Source of the DNA: Candidatus Zixiibacteriota bacterium
GTDB taxonomy: Bacteria; Zixibacteria; MSB-5A5; RBG-16-43-9
Reading direction: 5' to 3'
Length of the DNA stretch: 6,601 bases
Assembly (NCBI GenBank): GCA_029858245.1
Contig: JAOUFL010000135.1
Coordinates: 1-6,601, forward strand
In this document: in pieces, positions 1 through 5,104 of the stretch
How positions within the stretch are numbered: position 1 is the first letter of the stretch
Layout of the letters: each line of letters begins with the position of its first letter
Notes under the pieces: model-generated
The model's database searches: none
Told to the model about the DNA's origin: nothing
The model's input: only the letters and a program-made list of their open reading frames with translations
Translations under genes and position numbers: made by a program

Positions 1-511
1 AATCACCTTCGCCATTTACATCTGATATTTCATTATCAAAAACATCTCCTTCAAAACTAACTGGATAATATCCATCTTGAGCTGTAGTTTTAATATTAAA
101 ATAAAATTCAATAATGGGTCCTCTTCCCTCGGCAATATACTGACCAGCTATATATCTTGCTCCGAAACACCTTATTAGTCCTGGTTCATCAAAAGAGCAA
201 CCAAAAAAAGAAAGATTCTGAGACCTAATTGGCTGAATATAACTTGATTCAGGAGCTGGCGGGTAAGGATACATGATACTGGTATCGTAAGCTATTTGTG
301 TTACAAAACCGCCCACATTAAAAGTATTTCTTAAATATACCGTAACAGGGACCCTTTTGTTCCCCTGGTTTACGCTGATTATATCATTAGCATAATAACC
401 ACCACCAACTTTCAGAGTATCAGTAGTCAGATAGGTTTGTGCGTTAGAAAAAGAAGAACTTATGATGGTAATCAAAATTATCAGCGCTAAAAGAATTGTT
501 TTTCTCTTCAC
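1..511 (-). CDS. Secreted cohesin-like domain protein, N-terminal part (runs off left edge)
   Basis: The reading frame opens at GTG and stays open for 170 codons to the left edge, so the C-terminus is missing. Residues 1-24 form a signal peptide: a Lys/Arg-rich start, a Leu/Ile-rich core, then SNA before Gln25. Residues 25-170 look like a cohesin-type beta-sandwich. The segment DTLKV, then VPVTVYLRNTFNVGGF and a following YD, closely matches the first domain of the 854-residue protein at 2433-4997 (DTLKV, VNVYLKNTYTAGGF, YD), so the two are paralogues. Two cysteines (about residues 105 and 115) could form a disulfide. The start lies 17 bases after the stop of the preceding gene, with AGAGG seven bases before the GTG; no in-frame ATG occurs until deep inside the domain. 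By analogy with its neighbours a sorting tail is expected off the edge, but that is inference. The biochemical role is unknown. Confidence 0.85.
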   Translation of the reverse strand, partial: MKRKTILLALIILITIISSSFSNAQTYLTTDTLKVGGGYYANDIISVNQGNKRVPVTVYLRNTFNVGGFVTQIAYDTSIMYPYPPAPESSYIQPIRSQNLSFFGCSFDEPGLIRCFGARYIAGQYIAEGRGPIIEFYFNIKTTAQDGYYPVSFEGDVFDNEISDVNGEGD

Positions 512-518
512 TTCATAA

Positions 519-523
519 CCTCT
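519..523 (-). promoter_or_regulatory. Ribosome binding site supporting a GTG start
   Basis: On the minus strand AGAGG is followed by seven bases and then GTG at 511-509. An ATG at 516-514 is nearer, but it is only two bases from the AGAGG and meets a stop after one more codon (ATG AAG TGA). The spacing and the signal peptide encoded from the GTG decide the start. Confidence 0.7.
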
Positions 524-528
524 ATTTT

Positions 529-2148
529 TTATTTCATCATTATCATCTTTTTAGTCTCCCTGAAACTACCCGCTTCTATTCTATAAAAGTAAATCCCGCT
601 TGCAACTTTATTGCCTGAAAAATCATCACCTTCCCAGACAACTTTATATCTCCCAGCTTCAAGTCTTTTATCCACCAGGTTGTTAACTATCTGACCTTTT
701 ATATTGTAAATCACTAACCGTACATCAGATTCTCTCGGTAGAGTGAAGTTTATGTCTGTTTTAGGATTAAACGGATTCGGGAAATTCTGAAACAGTTCAA
801 AACTCTCGGGTAAATCTGAACCATCTTTTTCCTCATTCACATCGTTAGGGCAATCTATAAGAATATATCCCTCATGATATTCGATTTGAGTCTGTCCAAT
901 AAAATTGTGCCCGGGAGTAGCGCTAAAAGTATTTGAGGTTGAATCTATAAATTTAAATTTTACCTGGGTTGATAAATCAAGAGGACAGGGGTCAAGTATA
1001 ATCTGGAAAATTAAATTGACTACTACTCCCTCCCCTGGTGGCAGGGGTGGAATTATAGTTGGATCGGGTATATCTGCTAAAGCTAAAATCGAGATATCAC
1101 CAAGTAATGGCTGGTTAATTCTATATTGAAAATACTCCCAATTTTCTAATCTGGTGTTTAACTTGCTTACGTTTCGCAGGTAGAGAGAGGTTCGATCATA
1201 ATGAACCAATAAATTCATAGCCTCAATAGAATCTGGATTGATGAGTTTTAGTGGAACAATAACGGTATCCAGGTATATCCCTGTATCCGCTCCTATCTCC
1301 AGAGTATAATCCTGGGAATCAGGGATTTTATCAATTACATTTATCAAAACATCTTCTGCTGAACTGGTATCCCCATCCGAAGCCACAAATGTAATGGTAT
1401 AAGGGCTGTTCTCGGAAGACCAGGCTCCGGTATAGGGAGGAGTCCAGAGAAAGACAGCTTTTCCATTACCTGAATCTACAAATGTTGCTCCCTCAGGAGA
1501 ATTTAAAACACTAAATATCACCGTATCCCCTTCAGGGTCATCTGCGTATATATTTATTGATAAAGCTTCCCCCTCGTTAACATATTGATCTGCGATAGAC
1601 TGTATTTGCGGGGGAAGATTAATTTCCTCGATGGTAATTGCCCCCTTCACAAAGACCGGCATCATATCCACTGCCCAGGTATAGGTGAAATCCAGATAAA
1701 CCAGGGGATCGGCAGTGGAAAAAGTATCAAGCTCTATCACCTGGGGAATAGCATTTTCATTCACCTTAAAAAACACGTATGCTACTGCAGAATTCCCCGG
1801 GTCTATTTGAGAAAATGAGACTGCATATATCTTGATGGTTTTATTTAAACTATCAATTTCCGCCCCTTTATAAGAAGCAGAAGAAAGTCTGGTTCCCACA
1901 AAAGAGACTGAATCACACACTAAATCGGAGCTTGAATATTTAAGCGGTATAACCATAGCCCCCAGCGGTTCGTCATTAAAAGCATAAATAGGTAAAGATA
2001 CTTCAGAGCCAGGATAGGTAGTTATAACTCCTACTCTGCAGGTGTCCACAACCCCCACGGTATCAGAGATTTGAGCTAAAACAGGAGTTGCTAGAAAAAG
2101 AAAGGCTGTAAAAATGAAAAGAAAGGAAAAGAGTTTATATTTTTTCAT
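529..2148 (-). CDS. Secreted cohesin-like/Ig-like protein with T9SS type A sorting tail
   Basis: This complete 539-residue protein is probably exported by Sec and then the type IX secretion system to the cell surface or medium. Residues 1-25 are a signal peptide ending VLA before Gln26. Residues 26-175 form a cohesin-like beta-sandwich. Residues 178-274 are a cadherin/putative-Ig module with typical marks: YVNEGEAL, DDPEGDTV, a FLWTPPYTG segment and VASDGD. Residues 278-432 form a second cohesin-like domain, starting LEIGADTG. A short acidic linker leads to the sorting tail at 449-539, with QNFPNPFNP, IYNIKGQIV, SGIYFYR and a KKMIMMK end. Unlike its neighbours at 2433-4997 and 5105-6601 it has no dockerin between the second cohesin-like domain and the tail. 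GAGGA lies six bases before the ATG. Residues 236-271 are identical, to the base, to part of the right-edge gene. No catalytic motif is seen; a structural or adhesive role is inferred. Confidence 0.92.
   Translation of the reverse strand: MKKYKLFSFLFIFTAFLFLATPVLAQISDTVGVVDTCRVGVITTYPGSEVSLPIYAFNDEPLGAMVIPLKYSSSDLVCDSVSFVGTRLSSASYKGAEIDSLNKTIKIYAVSFSQIDPGNSAVAYVFFKVNENAIPQVIELDTFSTADPLVYLDFTYTWAVDMMPVFVKGAITIEEINLPPQIQSIADQYVNEGEALSINIYADDPEGDTVIFSVLNSPEGATFVDSGNGKAVFLWTPPYTGAWSSENSPYTITFVASDGDTSSAEDVLINVIDKIPDSQDYTLEIGADTGIYLDTVIVPLKLINPDSIEAMNLLVHYDRTSLYLRNVSKLNTRLENWEYFQYRINQPLLGDISILALADIPDPTIIPPLPPGEGVVVNLIFQIILDPCPLDLSTQVKFKFIDSTSNTFSATPGHNFIGQTQIEYHEGYILIDCPNDVNEEKDGSDLPESFELFQNFPNPFNPKTDINFTLPRESDVRLVIYNIKGQIVNNLVDKRLEAGRYKVVWEGDDFSGNKVASGIYFYRIEAGSFRETKKMIMMK
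532..804 (-). other. T9SS type A sorting tail of the 539-residue protein
   Basis: Residues 449-539 match the T9SS type A C-terminal signal (an Ig-like FlgD-type fold): QNFPNPFNP, IYNIKGQIV, EAGRYKVVWEGDD, SGIYFYR and a basic KKM end. The family directs proteins through the outer membrane, where the tail is usually removed by a PorU-type sortase. Confidence 0.85.
1334..1443 (-). repeat. 110-bp perfect direct repeat, internal copy
   Basis: This segment of the 539-residue protein gene, encoding the end of its Ig-like module (residues 236-271), is identical base for base to 6492-6601. The first mismatch is at 1333 versus 6491. The other end of the identity is unknown because the second copy reaches the window edge. 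Confidence 0.95.
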
Positions 2149-2184
2149 TCTTCTTCCTCGTTGTATACATCCCTCTTAAAAGAA

Positions 2185-2403
2185 CTATCCTACTCTTTCT
2201 ATCGTCAAATCAATCAAGCACTTAACTTTATCTTTCTCGTAATTCTTAAGAGGAGAAGAACCTCTATTTCTATATCTAAATTCGTTCTGCGAACCGATGG
2301 CATCCAGTACCGGTGCATTGTTCTGAGCCCAGGTGGGGATATAGAAAATAATAACGAGAAATAAACAAACCGAAAAACTTCTAATAGACTTTTTCATAAT
2401 CAT
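2185..2403 (-). CDS. Short secreted-protein ORF, probable truncated remnant of a family member
   Basis: The ORF encodes 72 residues. Residues 1-26 are a convincing signal peptide (MIMKKS start, hydrophobic core, TWA before Gln27). It is followed by NNAPVLDAIGSQ, which resembles the start of the Ig-like modules in the 854-residue neighbour (NNAPVFGTLASQ). After about residue 40 the Ig pattern stops and the rest is charged, low in beta-pattern and unlike any domain here. Neither of the other two minus-strand frames clearly continues the Ig module, so a simple frameshift does not explain it; an internal deletion or loss of the 3' part is more likely. AAAGGGA lies seven bases before the ATG, so it may still be translated. 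It sits 29 bases after one family gene and 36 bases before the next. A genuine small secreted protein cannot be excluded. Confidence 0.55.
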   Translation of the reverse strand: MIMKKSIRSFSVCLFLVIIFYIPTWAQNNAPVLDAIGSQNEFRYRNRGSSPLKNYEKDKVKCLIDLTIERVG

Positions 2404-2432
2404 ATAATTATCCCTTTAAGTTTTATATTTTT

Positions 2433-4997
2433 TTATTTCAGTAACACCATTTTCTTAGTCTCGTTATAATCTCCTACCTTGAGCTGATAGAAATATACTC
2501 CTGAGGAGACTTTTTCACCTTGTTCGTTTTTGCTATCCCAGATCTGATGGTAAATACCGGGTAACTTTGGTTCATCCACCAAAGTCTTAGCTACCTGTCC
2601 CAGAATATTATATATTTTCAGAGTCGTTTGTAAGGCTTCCCGGGTTTCACCATTAGATCCAATCTTGAAGGTGATAGTAGTAGTGGGATTAAACGGATTG
2701 GGATAGTTCTGGCTCAAACTGAAGGTCTTAGGTAATATAACCTCTCCCTTATCCACTGGAATGACAGCTCCACCTGTATCAGCCAGAATAGCCTCTTTCA
2801 GCTCGAGCTTTTGTTTATCAAAATTACTGTTGGTGATCACAGGCAGAGAAAGGATATTCCCCTGACCCGAATGAATCGGTTCACCATAATAACGATAGAA
2901 CAATAGAGTAAGAATGCCATTTTCCTCATCTTTCTTATAGCTTAGATTAAAACCAGTTGATCTCGAAGTTAATTTCGGAAGAGAAAAGGATAACTGATCC
3001 GGATCATATTTTATCTTGAGTTGAGCACCAGAGACTTCAGTTTTTAAATCCGCCCAAACATCTATTTGTCCAGTACTATTGGCAACCAGAGAGTCATAGT
3101 CTAAGCGAAGATACGCCAAGGGTTCGCTCAATCTCTCAAGCGGAGCATTAATAGGTCTTCCTAATATGGTATTGATTACTCCTACTAAATCGCCCACATT
3201 TACATCCCCATCCCGGTTTATATCAGCAGCATCTGTTTGACGCTGATTCAAACTAATATTCTCCAGGATATACGCTACCAAATTTACTACATCCGCAATA
3301 TCCACCAGTGTGTCAATATTAACATCCCCGAATTTATCTACCGTGAAAAACCCATCAACCACCTGTAGCTCTTTGGAGGGGAGATCAATACCAATTGCCT
3401 CCCGTGCATTGGTTAAGTTCAAAGGCTTTTGTCCGGGGAGGGTTAAAGAATCCACAGACAAGACAAAATACAAAATAGTATCGGAGCCAGATGGTATAAA
3501 CTCATTGCCAAAACCGAAAATCAGGACCGTTACCTGATTGGGATTATCCCCTAAATTAGAATTTATGTTAAATCCATTTATCCTTTCTGCCAGTATAAAT
3601 GAATCCACCTGAACTGCTGATGAATCAAAATGAAGGGTAAACTGCACCCCGTAGACATCCTGAAGATTTGTAAAAATTAAAGGTGCGAGTTTGCCGGTAC
3701 TTCCCGGGACTCCACCTTGATCACTGGAGACTATCAATAGATCCTGGGGAACTTCATTGATAGTTATTGTAACTGATTTTAGACTGCTGGTGCCGTGTTC
3801 GTCCCTGGCTCTGAAGGTCACGCTGATGGTACCTGGCCCCTGAGTAAAATCAGGAGAAAAACTGAAGGTTTGACTGACAGTGCTATCCCCCTTTACAGCA
3901 GGAAAGGTAGCATTTGGGGGGAGAGCATCTGCAGAAAGAGTAACAGTATCTCCATCCTGATCGCTGGCACTAACGGTGAAGGATAGAGTCTGCCCTTCAA
4001 GTACCTCAAATTGACTTACCAGGGCTCCAAATACGGGTGCATTATTGCCTGGTGGTCCTTCAGTGATACTTATGGTAACTGTTTTTAAACTGCTGGTACC
4101 GTACTCATCTCTTACTCTGAAAGTCACGCTGATGACATCTGGACCCTGAGTGAAATCAGGAGAAAAACTAAAGGTCTGACTCACCGCACTGTCCCCTGTA
4201 ATAGTAGGAAAGGTAGCATTTGAGGGGAGGGCATCTGCAGAGAGTGTAACTATATCTCCATCCTGGTCACTGGCGCTAACAGTAAACTGTAAGGTCTGAC
4301 CTTCAGCTACCTCAAACTGACTTGCCAGGGTTCCAAATACGGGTGCATTATTGCCTGGTGGTCCCCCAGCAGATATATAAAAGACCCCATTGGTCAGCGT
4401 AGGTTTATATGTGATAAACCCAGTAGGTTCTACATAAACATTATGGCTAGAAGGATACCCGGGATTATTTTCCAATAGGAGAATGGTGGCGGTATCCCTT
4501 GTTATACCTGGATTAACTTTGAACTGTAAGCGAGCCACAAGCCCAGCTCCTGGGGGTAAGTTTATATTTGAAAGTATATCAAAAACTGTTACAAAGGTGG
4601 CTATCCCTGTATTTCTATCTATTATCCTTGTGGAGAAAAACAGAACATCAAAGGGTTCAGGCACTGTTGTTCTGCCTGCAAACTCTGACACTACCCAAGT
4701 ATCGGTTGAATCTGGGGGGATCACAACGGTAGTCTCTCTGGGAACGATTAAATTCGGGTCATACCTCAATCTCAGAGAGAACCCTCCGGCAGTATAAGTA
4801 TTTTTCAAATAAACATTAACCCATATAGTAGTATCCCCAGGTTGACCTGTGGCATCCATAACTTTCAAGGTATCATTTGGAACATATACAATTGTTTCCT
4901 GCGCCCGACTTTCTTCAGCGTAAAATATCAACACTGGGATTATAAAGCAGAGCAACCATAACCATCCTCTCCTGCTAAAAAACTTTTTTGTTATCAT
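2433..4997 (-). CDS. Large secreted cohesin-like/Ig-like/dockerin protein with T9SS type A sorting tail
   Basis: This complete 854-residue protein is probably secreted by Sec and type IX secretion. Domains in order: signal peptide 1-32 (SRA before Gln33); cohesin-like sandwich 33-212; two tandem 102-residue Ig/cadherin-like modules at 213-314 and 315-416, each with NNAPVFG, SDQDGD and FSFSPDFTQGP; second cohesin-like domain 417-554; type I dockerin 555-614; a third beta-sandwich at about 625-752; and the sorting tail 758-854 with QNYPNPFNP, IYNILGQV, SGVYFYQ and a KKMVLLK end. Both dockerin calcium loops look complete: Asp558, Asn560, Asp562, Asp569 and Asp592, Asn594, Asp596, Asp603. AGGA lies seven bases before the ATG. 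It follows the right-hand gene by 107 bases and precedes the truncated ORF by 29. No catalytic motif is visible. A surface scaffold or adhesin role, with the dockerin binding some cohesin-like partner, is inference. Confidence 0.93.
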   Translation of the reverse strand: MITKKFFSRRGWLWLLCFIIPVLIFYAEESRAQETIVYVPNDTLKVMDATGQPGDTTIWVNVYLKNTYTAGGFSLRLRYDPNLIVPRETTVVIPPDSTDTWVVSEFAGRTTVPEPFDVLFFSTRIIDRNTGIATFVTVFDILSNINLPPGAGLVARLQFKVNPGITRDTATILLLENNPGYPSSHNVYVEPTGFITYKPTLTNGVFYISAGGPPGNNAPVFGTLASQFEVAEGQTLQFTVSASDQDGDIVTLSADALPSNATFPTITGDSAVSQTFSFSPDFTQGPDVISVTFRVRDEYGTSSLKTVTISITEGPPGNNAPVFGALVSQFEVLEGQTLSFTVSASDQDGDTVTLSADALPPNATFPAVKGDSTVSQTFSFSPDFTQGPGTISVTFRARDEHGTSSLKSVTITINEVPQDLLIVSSDQGGVPGSTGKLAPLIFTNLQDVYGVQFTLHFDSSAVQVDSFILAERINGFNINSNLGDNPNQVTVLIFGFGNEFIPSGSDTILYFVLSVDSLTLPGQKPLNLTNAREAIGIDLPSKELQVVDGFFTVDKFGDVNIDTLVDIADVVNLVAYILENISLNQRQTDAADINRDGDVNVGDLVGVINTILGRPINAPLERLSEPLAYLRLDYDSLVANSTGQIDVWADLKTEVSGAQLKIKYDPDQLSFSLPKLTSRSTGFNLSYKKDEENGILTLLFYRYYGEPIHSGQGNILSLPVITNSNFDKQKLELKEAILADTGGAVIPVDKGEVILPKTFSLSQNYPNPFNPTTTITFKIGSNGETREALQTTLKIYNILGQVAKTLVDEPKLPGIYHQIWDSKNEQGEKVSSGVYFYQLKVGDYNETKKMVLLK
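2436..2726 (-). other. T9SS type A sorting tail of the 854-residue protein
   Basis: Residues 758-854 carry QNYPNPFNP, IYNILGQV, SGVYFYQ and a KKMVLLK end. The domain is slightly longer than in the other two proteins because of an extra loop (GSNGETREALQ) before the IYN strand. Confidence 0.85.
3156..3335 (-). other. Canonical type I dockerin module
   Basis: Residues 555-614 of the 854-residue protein carry two F-hand repeats. The first loop starts GDVNIDTLVDIAD, the second DINRDGDVNVGD. Each spans 12 residues from first to last Asp and is followed by a hydrophobic helix (VVNLVAYIL and LVGVINTIL). In cellulosomes such modules bind cohesins in a calcium-dependent way; here the partner is unknown. 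Confidence 0.88.
3750..4055 (-). repeat. Tandem Ig/cadherin-like repeat, second copy
   Basis: This 306-bp unit encodes residues 315-416 of the 854-residue protein and directly follows an in-frame copy at 4056-4361. By hand alignment the copies match at about 252 of 306 bases and 84 of 102 residues, with no gaps. Confidence 0.92.
4056..4361 (-). repeat. Tandem Ig/cadherin-like repeat, first copy
   Basis: This unit encodes residues 213-314. It has the same length and phase as the adjacent copy, including an NNAPVFG start, an SDQDGD calcium-ligand-like turn and FSFSPDFTQGP. The module start is almost unchanged at the DNA level between the copies (the last 35 bases of each unit on the plus strand differ at only one or two positions). 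Confidence 0.92.
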
Positions 4998-5104
4998 TCC
5001 CAGTTCCTTTCCATAATTTTTTTAATCTCTATTTACTTAATTCAATAATCTTTTTTTCTTCATATCTTAAGATTCTTCATTTAAATAACACTTTCTTCTA
5101 ATAA
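4998..5104. other. AT-rich intergenic spacer without recognisable promoter or terminator
   Basis: This is the widest gap of the cluster at 107 bases. It contains A/T runs, a short ATCTTAAGAT palindrome at 5064-5073 and the ribosome binding site of the downstream gene (AGGA at 5005-5008). I see no GC-rich hairpin with a T-run, no well-spaced -35/-10 pair, and no TTTG-type Bacteroidota promoter. The gap is compatible with read-through in an operon. Confidence 0.5.

Noticed and set aside
905..1129. Open frames on the plus strand (also 1585-1818, 2161-2364, 3310-3537, 3795-3986)
   Set aside because: Each is short, antisense to a convincing gene or ORF, and without recognisable features.
2170..2212. 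Possible promoter for the 539-residue gene (TTGACG or TTGATT with TAGGAT)
   Set aside because: Spacing is 10 or 19 bases and the -10 match is poor; FCB bacteria often use a different promoter consensus, so no call is made.
2249..2265. Small inverted repeat AGAGG/CCTCT with a 7-base loop
   Set aside because: The stem is only five pairs and there is no T-run after it on either strand; not credible as a terminator.
3750..4361. Tandem repeats as a CRISPR array or satellite
   Set aside because: The unit is 306 bp, in frame and encodes a complete Ig-like module; there are no short repeats with unique spacers.
4483..4797. 104-codon open frame on the plus strand
   Set aside because: It is antisense to the first cohesin-like domain of the 854-residue protein, whose frame is clearly real; no support for a second gene.
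5064..5073. ATCTTAAGAT palindrome in the widest gap
   Set aside because: Ten bases, AT-rich and single; too weak to call an operator.
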